From the NCBI GenBank assembly GCA_963977105.1, contig CAXBNI010000004.1, positions 124,001-188,000 of the forward strand: DNA of 64,000 nucleotides, in the 5' to 3' direction. The notes beneath the pieces were generated by a model. That model was given only the letters and a program-made list of their open reading frames with translations. It did no database searches and had not been told where the DNA came from. The translations under genes were made by a program, and so were the position numbers. The number at the start of each line of letters is the position of its first letter. Within the stretch, counting starts at the first letter, position 1. Below are positions 17,315-26,097 of this stretch, piece by piece. Source of the stretch: UBA2705 sp963977105. Lineage in GTDB: Bacteria > Pseudomonadota > Alphaproteobacteria > Micavibrionales > Micavibrionaceae.

Positions 17315-18363
17315 TATTTTTTATCCCAAATCAGTTTGTCTTTAAGGCGTTCATCATAGCCCTCTAAATCAATTAATGTGTCTTCGGCGATAATCACTTC
17401 TGACAAAGCGACCATTAAATCATTATGATTACCGACAGCCTTTGCCCGCTCATACAAGGGGACACCAAATCGCTTTGCATGCTCTGCATAAAGCTGGTCA
17501 AACATAACCATCGTCACAGGGTCTTCTACCGCATAGCTTATCGGGAAAATTAAAACGGGAATATTGTCATCTGCCGCTTCTTGTAATGTTTCGTCTAGGA
17601 CAGGGCCAATCGTTGATGACAAGGTCGGCGCAGGCTGATAGCACACCCGATAATCATGATCGCCACCAATCGCTTCAATAATTAACTGTGCTGTTTTTTC
17701 AACTGATTCTGCATAAGGGTCACCTAGCTTTTTTAAACGCGGGGGGTGATAACGTGCAACAAAGATAACCCGCGGCTTTTCTAATTTCGCACGGCGTGCT
17801 TTATCGGAAACACGGTACATAGACGGCGATATTTGTGAGCCTGCGGCAGCCGAAAAACCTTTCAAATGATAAAACTCATCAAAGACTTGCGTTTTAATAT
17901 CGAGCTTTTCTTCCTGCGCTGTAATCAGCCAATCTTTAACCATTGCATAAGTTGTTTTTAATGATTTCTGCGGAAACATTGGCAGTAAAATCACACGATC
18001 AGCATCATAAGTTTTAATCTCATCCATAACTTCATCAGAAAATGGGTGCCAGTAAACCATCGACACATAGCAACGGTAATGGACATCTTCGGTTTTTGAT
18101 GCGTTCAGAACACGTTCTAAGCTAATGGCTTGTGATTTTGTGTTTTGCAATAAAGGGGATTGAAAGCCTAAACGACGATAGGTTTCTCTCATCGTTGTAA
18201 AACGCTGGGTTAGCGCTGTAAAAAAAGCCCCCATGGTACGAAAACCAAACGGCAGCGGTAAATTTTGCGGGTCTGAATAGTAATTATACAAATATGGCAG
18301 TATAGCTTTTTTGCTATCTGGTCCACCTGTGCTTAATAATACGACTGCAATACGTTCCGTCAT
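17314..18363 (-). CDS. hemH: Ferrochelatase
   Basis: This 349-aa enzyme inserts ferrous iron into protoporphyrin IX. Visible features are the N-terminal VVLLSTGGPDS, GSPLLQNTK-like sequence in FQSPLLQNTKSQA, MVYWHPFSDEV, and the C-terminal PISYAVEDPVTMVMFD where the family signature normally reads F-x-x-D-H-x-E-T-L. The lack of a strict histidine-glutamate there fits the divergent ferrochelatases of some Alphaproteobacteria but deserves a check. It sits between hemE and hemJ in an obvious haem operon. Confidence 0.9.
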   Translation of the reverse strand: MTERIAVVLLSTGGPDSKKAILPYLYNYYSDPQNLPLPFGFRTMGAFFTALTQRFTTMRETYRRLGFQSPLLQNTKSQAISLERVLNASKTEDVHYRCYVSMVYWHPFSDEVMDEIKTYDADRVILLPMFPQKSLKTTYAMVKDWLITAQEEKLDIKTQVFDEFYHLKGFSAAAGSQISPSMYRVSDKARRAKLEKPRVIFVARYHPPRLKKLGDPYAESVEKTAQLIIEAIGGDHDYRVCYQPAPTLSSTIGPVLDETLQEAADDNIPVLIFPISYAVEDPVTMVMFDQLYAEHAKRFGVPLYERAKAVGNHNDLMVALSEVIIAEDTLIDLEGYDERLKDKLIWDKK

Positions 18364-18385
18364 TTTTTACTGTAACTATGTTTAT

Positions 18386-19411
18386 TTAATTTTCACGGAT
18401 AATTGATAATACGCGCTCAACATGGGCGATCGGTGTTTCTTTGTGTATCCCGTGACCCAAATTGAAGATATAGGGCTTATCCTTAAGAGTAAATAGAATC
18501 TCTTTGACTTGTCGGTCGAGAACTTCACCGCCTGCATATAAAATACCCGGGTCCAGATTACCTTGTACCGGCATAACGCTTTGTAACTCATCGCGGATAA
18601 ACGCTAACGGCAGCGTAAAATCACAGCCCAGCGCATCTATGCCTGTTTTGTGCATATAATCTTTCAAATAATAGCCCGCGGCTTTTGGAAATCCAATCAC
18701 AGGAATATCTGGGTATGCGGCCTTAACAGTCTCAATAATTTTTTGGTTGGCGCCAATGATATATTTTTCAAAAGCTTCACCGCCAACCGCACCTGCCCAG
18801 CTTTCAAATAGCTGTACAACTTCGGCGCCTGCCTCAATTTGCGCAATCAAATATTGCGCCGTTGCTTCAACCAACAAATTGATCAGTGCTTCAAACTGCT
18901 CAGGCTCGCCATAAAGAAACTTCTTAAATTTCATAAAGTCTTTGGTGCCGCTACCTTCGATCATATAAGTTGCCACGGTAAATGGCGCACCAGCAAAACC
19001 GATAAGCGTCGTATCTTTGAAACCTTCCTTGTCGAGCTGGGAGCGAATCAGTTTTATTGCAGCGTAAACAGGGGCCAAATGGCTATGTAAATTTTCTAAG
19101 CTCAGGGTTTTAAAATCTATCGGCTCCAGCATAGGGCCCTTGTTTGGTACAAAATCGACGGTTTGCCCTAATGCATCGGGGATAACGAGGATATCCGAAA
19201 ACAAAATGGCTGCATCAAAGCCAAACCTTCTGATAGGCTGCAAAGTGACTTCGCAAGCATATTCTGGCGTATAGCACATGTTGAGAAACCCACCAGCCTT
19301 CTGCCGCAAAGCCCTGTATTCCGGTAGGTAACGTCCAGCTTGCCGCATAAACCAAACTGGTGGCTTATCGGCGTTTATTTTTTTCAGTGTGTTCAGCATC
19401 ATTTTTGTCAT
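18386..19411 (-). CDS. hemE: Uroporphyrinogen decarboxylase
   Basis: This enzyme of about 341 aa removes four carboxyls from uroporphyrinogen III. The N-terminal signature PVWFMRQAGRYLPEYR and the second motif FDAAILFSDILVIPDALGQ are clear. GFAGAPFTVATYMIEG and the C-terminal LGHGI also fit. I chose the ATG at 19411, and a TTG three codons earlier is possible. No strong ribosome binding site is visible. The start abuts an AT-rich stretch and the putative chromosome origin, the same position hemE has beside oriC in Caulobacter and Rickettsia. Confidence 0.95.
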   Translation of the reverse strand: MTKMMLNTLKKINADKPPVWFMRQAGRYLPEYRALRQKAGGFLNMCYTPEYACEVTLQPIRRFGFDAAILFSDILVIPDALGQTVDFVPNKGPMLEPIDFKTLSLENLHSHLAPVYAAIKLIRSQLDKEGFKDTTLIGFAGAPFTVATYMIEGSGTKDFMKFKKFLYGEPEQFEALINLLVEATAQYLIAQIEAGAEVVQLFESWAGAVGGEAFEKYIIGANQKIIETVKAAYPDIPVIGFPKAAGYYLKDYMHKTGIDALGCDFTLPLAFIRDELQSVMPVQGNLDPGILYAGGEVLDRQVKEILFTLKDKPYIFNLGHGIHKETPIAHVERVLSIIREN

Positions 19412-19420
19412 GTCAATCAA

Positions 19421-19805
19421 GATATAATATTACTATATAAAAGAATATATATATTTAATAGGTATTAGTTGTTGTTGGTACTGTGAGTCATGGGGATTAA
19501 AACTTACCCACTTTTTTGTCCACAACAGCTAAAGGTGAGAGACCTTTTATTTCACGCCGAGTCCGTATTATTTTCAGAATCATTATGCGCAAACCTTTTT
19601 ACAGGTTGTTCCATGAGGAAAAGTTAATGAATGGTTAAGACCACAATTGGGGGTAAGTATTGTCCACATGGTTATGCCCAAGTTTATCCAATAGTTGCCC
19701 ACAATTTTACCCACAGCGGTTTATCTGGCTATTCTTTGATTGCGCTAAATGCGCAGACGTTATATTTTTAAGATCTTATATTAATGATAAAGTGCTGTAG
19801 GTCAG
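19421..19805. other. Probable chromosomal replication origin (oriC)
   Basis: This 385-nt gap beside hemE holds an AT-rich segment at about 19421-19470, a candidate unwinding element. DnaA-box-like 9-mers lie on the plus strand at 19504-19512 (TTACCCACT), 19516-19524 and 19660-19668 (both TTGTCCACA), 19684-19692 (TTATCCAAT), 19695-19703 (TTGCCCACA) and 19707-19715 (TTACCCACA). It also has a perfect TTAA-N7-TTAA at 19624-19638 and GANTC sites at 19485, 19559 and 19577. In Caulobacter and Rickettsia oriC lies next to hemE. parS sites about 18-22 kb away also fit. Assignment is inference from pattern and context. Confidence 0.8.
19624..19638. promoter_or_regulatory. CtrA-box-like motif inside oriC
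   Basis: TTAA at 19624-19627 and 19635-19638 are separated by 7 nt. In Caulobacter such sites in oriC let CtrA silence replication in swarmer cells. Its location between DnaA-like boxes makes it the most credible of the TTAA-N7-TTAA motifs in the window. Confidence 0.55.
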
Positions 19806-20441
19806 ATGTTTCAAGAAGTCTATGAGAAATTAGAAAATAAAAATAAAAACAATATTCTTGGTTTTATCGGAAAAACGCAAAGTAAGGGTAATTTGGGGGA
19901 AGATGCGCTAGATACAGATAATAGCACTGTGATTCGCTGCCCGATAGATTTTTACCCTTCACATTTCTTATATGAAATAAGCGATAATAAAGCGATGCCG
20001 CCTATCGCACGTTATTACGTGATTGATCAAGATAACAGTGATTGCCAACTGTTAGAGTATTCAAGTGAATGTATTTATAAGTTAAACGATGCGCTGGGCA
20101 TTTACTTGACGATTGATAATGTCAAAGAATACATCAAGTTCTTTTTTAAATTTGCGCGTGGCCGCCATGGCCGCTTTGTCGTTTTAGACAGCGTTGATGA
20201 TATGCATTGGCAAGAAGAACCACCTTTAGCCGCGCGCCGCGCTATATCGGCGATGATTACCCCGATAGAAATCTTACAGATTAAAGATAATAATAGTTTT
20301 GAATGCTCTGCTTGCTTTGTCTTTAAGGACTCTTTGGCTAAAGCAAAAATTAAAGTGCATCAAAATGGTAAAGTTGAAATCTCGGATGAAGAGATCCTTG
20401 TCGAAGACATGCCTATTATTGATGACAGCTTTGGCCATTAA
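19806..20441 (+). CDS. Conserved-looking hypothetical protein next to oriC
   Basis: I do not recognise this 211-aa protein by family. It is soluble, with a lysine/asparagine-rich start, a central mixed alpha/beta region containing GRHGRFVVLDSVDDMHWQ, and a strongly acidic tail (ISDEEILVEDMP). No signal peptide or membrane helix is seen. It is the first gene on the right side of the putative origin, the position held by a conserved hypothetical (RP001-type) in several Alphaproteobacteria. I cannot confirm homology. Only a weak ribosome binding site (AGG) precedes the ATG. Confidence 0.7.
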   Translation: MFQEVYEKLENKNKNNILGFIGKTQSKGNLGEDALDTDNSTVIRCPIDFYPSHFLYEISDNKAMPPIARYYVIDQDNSDCQLLEYSSECIYKLNDALGIYLTIDNVKEYIKFFFKFARGRHGRFVVLDSVDDMHWQEEPPLAARRAISAMITPIEILQIKDNNSFECSACFVFKDSLAKAKIKVHQNGKVEISDEEILVEDMPIIDDSFGH

Positions 20442-20781
20442 TCTTCTCAACAATATTTAGGTATCAACCAGCCTTGTTTAGTTTTTGCCTGTATGACTTT
20501 AAATAAATCACCGCATTTATTTTGATGGCACTGGTTTATATTCCCCGCGTCGCCCTTTACCGGCTCTAACTTTCCATAATGTTATAACATATTGCAAAAA
20601 AAGGGAAAATTTTCTCATTTTTAGCCATTTTTCTGCTTTTTTTCTTCATTTTGGTAGGAAAGAATTAACACTCTCCGCGCATAATTAAGACATAGAGCGG
20701 TTCAAAGCGTTCTTGTGGGTAAGTAAAATGTAGTGTATTGGCGCAAGCCAAATAAAGAAAAGAAAGAAATGGTTGGGTTCC
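20442..20781. other. Intergenic region, no gene seen
   Basis: This gap of about 340 nt has long A and T tracts (around 20594-20660) and no convincing reading frame, RNA gene or hairpin terminator. It should hold the promoter of the DUF6782-like pair. Confidence 0.55.
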
Positions 20782-22020
20782 ATGTCGATTGAAAATGAAA
20801 ATACGAGTATTGAAATAGTTATCGCTCCGAAAAAGGATTGCGTTGTGTCATATAGTTTAAATAATGGCCAGCCAGTGCGTTCTACGCATATTGGCAATCA
20901 ACCGCTTTTCTATATGGACTTTGAAGAAAGTCTTGATGAGGAAGAAAACTTTATGGAATCCTTTTCAGAAGAGTTAAGCGAATTTAACGCTGACTTTATG
21001 AATGTGGATAAACAAATTAGCAAATATGACCAAATGTCAAAACGCTTTAGTAAAAATCCATTATGGCGCGAAGAGGCTTTGCTTGAAAATATTAAAAGCA
21101 TCACAGGGCCAAGCGATAATGACCTAAATATAGCGTCAATTGTTGAGACAATGAATAAGAGCCGTATTTTTGCGTCGCATTACGAATTTGCATGTGAAAA
21201 AAATGTGTCTATTATTTCTTCTGATGTTGTTAGCAACTCAGAATTTAACAGAGAGACAAATACAATCATCCTTAATTCACAATTGAATGCGGACGATGCT
21301 GTCTTATTGTTAGCAAAAGAGGTCAGAATGTTCTGGCAGAAAGAAAGCGGTACTTTAATTAATCCGTTAAACTTCCACCCAGACCAAGCGATTGTCGTTA
21401 ATCGTGCACAAATTGCCGATTTGAATGTTTTCATGGTTCGCGTTGCTTGGGAATTACAGCTTGCTGATGAAAAATCAATTTGGACATATATTGAGCACTC
21501 TTCACTCGCTGATATTGGCCGCGCTTATGCACGTGAAGCCTGCGGTGACTTCAGAACAATGAATAATGGCGAAGCTGCGCAAGCTGCATTTGAAGCATGG
21601 TTTTTATCAGAGCGCTGCCGTAAAACGGACAAGGTTTTAATTCAGCAAATGCTTTCAGAATACACGGGTTATGTCTTCGGCGAAGATTCTGCCGCATCGA
21701 AAACCATAGCGTTTGAGCTACTTGCGAAGCTTGGAGAGCAAAGCTACGGCAAAAATTACCTTGAGCCTTATGCTGGCGTGATCCTTAATGACCCAGTTTT
21801 CACTGAAGTAAGGGACCGTTCGAACGCGAACTTCCTATGGTTTATCAAGTTTGAGCGCTCATTTAAAGAAGCGGAACAGGAATTGCATTCTGAGAACGGG
21901 TTAGATAATTCGGGTTTACAGGATACAAATAATGACAAGCCACAACAAAATGTTTTCTTCATCAATGATGGGTCAGAACAGCAGCAAGATAAAGTTGTTC
22001 AACTTAGACCAAAAACATGA
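20782..22020 (+). CDS. DUF6782-like protein (copy 1)
   Basis: This protein of about 412 aa has no signal peptide. Its core (about residues 155-270) shows a block with LLLAKEVRMFWQKESG, then FHPDQAIVVNRAQIADLNVF and VRVAWEL, and then a helical segment with FEAWFL. I associate this pattern with DUF6782, which is annotated as metallopeptidase-like in Alphaproteobacteria, but no HExxH is visible here. The C-terminus is a polar tail ending VVQLRPKT. The next gene is a divergent tandem paralogue. The start may be TTG at 20773 or ATG at 20782. Cytoplasmic location is likely and the function is unknown. Confidence 0.65.
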   Translation: MSIENENTSIEIVIAPKKDCVVSYSLNNGQPVRSTHIGNQPLFYMDFEESLDEEENFMESFSEELSEFNADFMNVDKQISKYDQMSKRFSKNPLWREEALLENIKSITGPSDNDLNIASIVETMNKSRIFASHYEFACEKNVSIISSDVVSNSEFNRETNTIILNSQLNADDAVLLLAKEVRMFWQKESGTLINPLNFHPDQAIVVNRAQIADLNVFMVRVAWELQLADEKSIWTYIEHSSLADIGRAYAREACGDFRTMNNGEAAQAAFEAWFLSERCRKTDKVLIQQMLSEYTGYVFGEDSAASKTIAFELLAKLGEQSYGKNYLEPYAGVILNDPVFTEVRDRSNANFLWFIKFERSFKEAEQELHSENGLDNSGLQDTNNDKPQQNVFFINDGSEQQQDKVVQLRPKT

Positions 22021-22036
22021 TTTAGGTTTTGAATAT

Positions 22037-23146
22037 ATGAGCGATTCAGATAATAGCGATACAGAGCAAGACATAAGCGGCAACAAAGCTTCGCCACGGT
22101 TTACGCAAAGTTATGATCTAACAGATAATGTATCTGGTTATGATGCCGCTTATGATTTATGTACGGATAAGAAACTTATCGACTGCACTGTTATTCCGTC
22201 TATCGCGTTTGAAGAAATTTTGCGTGATGTCAGTTCATTCGAATTAGATGACGCGCTTGACCTGCAAAACAATATTCAAAATTACGATGATGCTGCTTAC
22301 TGGGTGACGGCGCTGGTTAATTTAAGCCCGACAGGTGCGCTGCTGTTGAAAAACGCGGTTCACTTTGACTGGCACATGTCATTTGAAAGCCTAGAAAACA
22401 TAGGCTGGAGCCTCAATACTGAGCATTATGTGGCGAGCATTAATAAAGCGCAGCTTAGTGTGAAGTCTTTGTCACGTTCACCGTTCTTTATGAACACAAT
22501 CGTGTGCGACTTTATCCGTTCTTTGCGCGATATATGGCTCGAAGAAAAAACGGATATTGATTATCAAGACTATCACCCTGAGACAATTTTAAAAATGGAA
22601 CGTATGCGCGCGGCAGATATTGAAGCGCTGACATTGCAAGTGGCTTGGGAATTAAGAAGTGTTGGCTATAGCGTTTTATGGCGTCACATTTTGGGTTCTG
22701 ATAAGGGCGATATGGCGATGCTCTTTACGCGATTTTTGGAACATGACCCGGCATCATTATTTGATGGCAGCGCGTTATTGGTTGCATTTAAGCAGTGGTA
22801 TGCAGATGACGAACGTATCAACGCAGCAGACCGCAGTGCATTAGAAATTTGTGACGATATTTTATTCACTTCAGATAAAAATAAGCGCGTTTTTGCGAAC
22901 ACGTCTTTGTGCAAAGAATCTCTAGCAGCATTTTTTGCTTTGCCAGAAGGGCGTTTATATTTGTCGTCCGTTATTCCTGAAATTATGAAGAGCCCTTACT
23001 TTTCTTCGATGCAGGATCCGATTAACGAAGCGCATCTTTATCATATCATTCGCGACCTAGAAGTTTGTTATGTTGGTAACGTACCATTTCGTAATCCGCA
23101 GCTTGCCGATAAGATCTTTCCTGATTACACTAAAATTCTTAAATAA
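22037..23146 (+). CDS. DUF6782-like protein (copy 2)
   Basis: This protein of about 369 aa is a divergent paralogue of the preceding gene. Shared landmarks are a block with FIRSLRDIWLEE, then YHPETILKMERMRAADIEAL and LQVAWELRSVG, and FKQWYADDER. The N-terminus is acidic and probably disordered. I chose the ATG at 22037, 16 nt after the previous stop, because an in-frame ATG at 21932 would force an 89-nt overlap. The two genes are surely co-transcribed. The function is unknown. Confidence 0.65.
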   Translation: MSDSDNSDTEQDISGNKASPRFTQSYDLTDNVSGYDAAYDLCTDKKLIDCTVIPSIAFEEILRDVSSFELDDALDLQNNIQNYDDAAYWVTALVNLSPTGALLLKNAVHFDWHMSFESLENIGWSLNTEHYVASINKAQLSVKSLSRSPFFMNTIVCDFIRSLRDIWLEEKTDIDYQDYHPETILKMERMRAADIEALTLQVAWELRSVGYSVLWRHILGSDKGDMAMLFTRFLEHDPASLFDGSALLVAFKQWYADDERINAADRSALEICDDILFTSDKNKRVFANTSLCKESLAAFFALPEGRLYLSSVIPEIMKSPYFSSMQDPINEAHLYHIIRDLEVCYVGNVPFRNPQLADKIFPDYTKILK

Positions 23147-23194
23147 TATAAATTTGGAATTTATGGGCCCTGCCCTTAAAAATGTAATTACCCC

Positions 23195-24013
23195 ATGGCG
23201 AAAAATGCGGCTGTTATCGGCTACCCTATATTGCACAGTAAATCCCCGTTAATTCATAATTATTGGATGACCCAGCATCATATTGACGCCTCTTACGGTG
23301 TAGCTGAGATTCAGCCAGATCATTTCGCGGATGAAGTGCGCGCACTTCTTGGTGATGACGGCTTAGCGGGCTTTAATGTGACCGCCCCTTACAAACAAGA
23401 CATTATGGCGTTTTGTGATGAGATTGATGTCTCCGCGCAGCAGATAAAGGCGGTAAACACCGTTATTAAATCTCCTACCGGAAAAATTATCGGCGCGAAC
23501 ACAGATGCTTATGGTTTTTGGCAAAATATCCAAGCCAGCAGCCCTGGCTTTTCTGTTAACGGTGCGACTGTCTGTGTTTTAGGCGCTGGGGGCGCAGCGC
23601 GGGCTGTAGTTTATGCCCTCAAACAGCAAGGCGCGGCGGAAATTCTTATTGTTAACCGGACATTTGAAACGGCACAGAAACTTGCCAACGAATTTGGCGT
23701 AAAGGCTGTTAGTTGGGCTGAACGCGGGCGGATGCTTGCAAAGTGCAAGTTACTGGTCAACGCAACATCACTTGGTATGCAGGGCAAGCCTGCACTGGAT
23801 ATTGATTTAGCAGCCTTGCCACGCGACGCCGTTGTGAATGATATTGTCTATGCGCCGTTGCAAACTGAATTATTGCAAAATGCGGCTAATCGCGGTAATA
23901 AAACAGTACAGGGTATTGGCATGTTATTATATCAAGCGCAGCGCGCTTTCGAATATTGGTATAGTGTTTTGCCAGAAGTAGATGCAATAATCACAAAAAG
24001 AGTTTTAAAATGA
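23195..24013 (+). CDS. aroE: Shikimate dehydrogenase (NADP+)
   Basis: This 272-aa enzyme reduces 3-dehydroshikimate in the aromatic amino acid pathway. The substrate site SKSPLIHN, the catalytic lysine in NVTAPYKQD, NTDAYGF, and the NADP-binding GAGGAARAVVYAL are all present. No ribosome binding site is obvious. It begins a tight cluster, overlapping coaE by 4 nt (ATGA), as in many Alphaproteobacteria, though maf is absent upstream. Confidence 0.95.
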   Translation: MAKNAAVIGYPILHSKSPLIHNYWMTQHHIDASYGVAEIQPDHFADEVRALLGDDGLAGFNVTAPYKQDIMAFCDEIDVSAQQIKAVNTVIKSPTGKIIGANTDAYGFWQNIQASSPGFSVNGATVCVLGAGGAARAVVYALKQQGAAEILIVNRTFETAQKLANEFGVKAVSWAERGRMLAKCKLLVNATSLGMQGKPALDIDLAALPRDAVVNDIVYAPLQTELLQNAANRGNKTVQGIGMLLYQAQRAFEYWYSVLPEVDAIITKRVLK

Positions 24014-24618
24014 AAGTCATTGGATTAACCGGCTCGATCGGTATGGGAAAATCAACGACGGCAAATATGTTTACAAAGCTTGGTGTGCCGGTACATGATT
24101 CAGACCAAGAAGCACGCGATGTTCTCGCCGTGGGGGGCGTAGCGGTTAATGCCGTTCTGCAAGAATTTCCAAGCTGCGCCGATAAACAAGACCAAAGCCA
24201 GATTGATCGCGGCGCATTACGCCAAATTGTTTTTGATGATGCCGCGGCGCGAAAGCGCTTAGAAGATATTGTTCATCCGTTTGTTTGGAAAGCGCAAAAA
24301 GACTTCATTAAAGCGGCGCGCAATAACGGCCTTGATTGCGTTGTCCTTGATATCCCGCTGCTTTTTGAAACAGGGGCAAACTTGCGGGTTGATTTCACAC
24401 TGGTTGTATCTGCGCCATTTCACGAACAAAAACGCCGCGTGTTGGCACGCCCGAATATGACCGAAGAAATATTTAACAAAGTTTTGACGACGCAAATGGC
24501 AGATAAAGAAAAACGTCGCCGCGCGGATTTTGTGATTAACACGGGGCTAAATATTGCCGACACGATGGATCAAGTTAAAACCACCTTAAAAAAAATCAGA
24601 AGCACGCCCAAGCCATAG
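24010..24618 (+). CDS. coaE: Dephospho-CoA kinase
   Basis: This 202-aa protein performs the last step of CoA synthesis, phosphorylating the 3'-hydroxyl of dephospho-CoA. The P-loop GSIGMGKST is at 8-16, VHDSDQEARD carries the substrate-site aspartate, DIPLLFETG is present, and a lid arginine region (RRVLARPNMTEE) is visible. The start overlaps the aroE stop. Confidence 0.95.
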   Translation: MKVIGLTGSIGMGKSTTANMFTKLGVPVHDSDQEARDVLAVGGVAVNAVLQEFPSCADKQDQSQIDRGALRQIVFDDAAARKRLEDIVHPFVWKAQKDFIKAARNNGLDCVVLDIPLLFETGANLRVDFTLVVSAPFHEQKRRVLARPNMTEEIFNKVLTTQMADKEKRRRADFVINTGLNIADTMDQVKTTLKKIRSTPKP

Positions 24619-24637
24619 CGTTAAAGAGAGTAAAAAG

Positions 24638-25333
24638 ATGCGCGAGATTGTATTAGATACAGAAACAACAGGTTTTGACCCGTTAGATGGCGATCGTATT
24701 ATCGAGATTGGCTGTATTGAACTGGTCAATCAAATCCCGTCTGGGCGCACCTATCACCAATATATCAACCCTGAGCGCGATGTGCCAGAAGACGCCGTTG
24801 CGATCCACGGCCTGACAAATGAATTTTTGCAAGACAAACCCGTTTTTGGCGCGATTGTTGGCGAGTTTATGGACTTTATCAAAGGCGCTAAGCTTGTGAT
24901 CCACAATGCCGCATTTGATATCAAATTTATCAACTTCGAAATTGAGCTTTTTGGCTTTAAGCCAATTAATATGCTGACGGTCGAAGATACATTAATACGT
25001 GCACGGCGTATGTTCCCTGGTTCTCCCGCAAGCTTGGATGCGCTTTGTCGGCGTTTTCAAATTGATAATACAGGGCGAACGCTGCACGGGGCGCTGCTCG
25101 ATTCTGAGTTACTCGCTGAGGTTTATTTAGAGCTTATGGGGGGCCGTCAACACGGTCTGTCGTTAAGTGATAAATCCGCAAAAAATAATAAAGATAATGA
25201 CGATGGTTCCGTTGAGCTGTTAAAATCACGCAAATATAGAGCGCCTAGAGAGTTTAAGCTATCAGATGATGAGATTGGCGCGCATAAAGATTTTTGCGAA
25301 ACGCTTAAAGACCCTATTTGGTATAAGGCATAA
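24638..25333 (+). CDS. dnaQ: DNA polymerase III epsilon subunit
   Basis: This 231-aa proofreading 3'-5' exonuclease is of the DnaQ type. Exo I is DTETTGFDP at 7-15, Exo II lies in VIHNAAFDIKF, and Exo III-epsilon is HGALLDSELLAEVY. The C-terminal tail, which normally binds the polymerase alpha subunit, is present. It is 19 nt downstream of coaE, with a purine-rich ribosome binding site (AAAGAGAG). Confidence 0.95.
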   Translation: MREIVLDTETTGFDPLDGDRIIEIGCIELVNQIPSGRTYHQYINPERDVPEDAVAIHGLTNEFLQDKPVFGAIVGEFMDFIKGAKLVIHNAAFDIKFINFEIELFGFKPINMLTVEDTLIRARRMFPGSPASLDALCRRFQIDNTGRTLHGALLDSELLAEVYLELMGGRQHGLSLSDKSAKNNKDNDDGSVELLKSRKYRAPREFKLSDDEIGAHKDFCETLKDPIWYKA

Positions 25334-25343
25334 GGACGAACAG

Positions 25344-25955
25344 ATGACCAAGAAATTTTTATTGTTAACAATCAGTGCGATGCTGTTTTCTTTCGGTGTT
25401 TATGGCGCTTTTTTTGCTGAGCAGAAACACAGTGAAAAGCCGTATAAATCAGCGCGAGAAATTACAGGGTCATCTCTCGGTAGCGCTTTTGAGCTTGTTG
25501 GTGAAAACGGGGAAGTTTTTACTAATACAGACTTAACGCGGCCTTATCGTATTATTTATTTTGGTTTTACCTATTGTCCGGCTATTTGCCCGACGGAGCT
25601 TGCCAAAACTGTTCGGGCATTTAAAATGTTGCCGGTTGAACTGCAGGAAAAAACCGATCTCGTCTTTATTTCAATTGACCCAGAGCGTGATACCCCAGAA
25701 GTTATGAAGGAGTATACAGACTTATTCCACCCGCGTTTAGTTGGGCTGACAGGCACAAAAGCACAAATGGATACGGTCTTACAAAGCTATAAAGTTTATG
25801 CGAGTAAAGTCCAAACTGAAGAAATGTCTGAATATACGATGGATCACAGCTCATATATTTACTTGTTCACAAATGAAAACATGTTACGCGCCATGTACCG
25901 TATTGATGATGAGGCCGAATTCATCGCCAAAGATTTATTGCATTTATTGCATTAA
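25344..25955 (+). CDS. SCO1/SenC family copper chaperone
   Basis: This 203-aa membrane-anchored thioredoxin-fold protein delivers copper to the CuA site of cytochrome oxidase. An N-terminal hydrophobic helix (about 5-24) anchors it. The copper ligands C78 and C82 (YCPAICP) and H168 (MDHSS) are all present. The ATG at 25344 is chosen because AAGGA precedes it by 7 nt, 10 nt after dnaQ. It may be part of the aroE-coaE-dnaQ transcript. The cytochrome oxidase genes of this window are 28 kb away. Confidence 0.92.
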   Translation: MTKKFLLLTISAMLFSFGVYGAFFAEQKHSEKPYKSAREITGSSLGSAFELVGENGEVFTNTDLTRPYRIIYFGFTYCPAICPTELAKTVRAFKMLPVELQEKTDLVFISIDPERDTPEVMKEYTDLFHPRLVGLTGTKAQMDTVLQSYKVYASKVQTEEMSEYTMDHSSYIYLFTNENMLRAMYRIDDEAEFIAKDLLHLLH

Positions 25956-26002
25956 TTTCGTGGTAATACATGCACGCATACATTGCGATGCAACAAGGCT
26001 AA

Positions 26003-26030
26003 GCCCTGTTCAGGGCCGTATAAATATAAT
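26003..26030 (+). promoter_or_regulatory. Putative promoter region of the FadL-type gene
   Basis: A perfect dyad GCCCTG-TT-CAGGGC (26003-26016) lies just upstream of a TATAAT hexamer (26025-26030). The dyad occupies the -35 to spacer region and could be an operator. It is about 70 nt before the fadL-like start. Confidence 0.4.
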
Positions 26031-26097
26031 AGAATTCCTACTGAATTTATATTTTAAGACGATTCGTTTTTAAATACTTATAAAGGGAGGAATAATT

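Noticed and set aside
21932..22036. Upstream start for the second DUF6782-like gene
   Set aside because: It would overlap the preceding gene by 89 nt, while a later ATG lies 16 nt after that stop.
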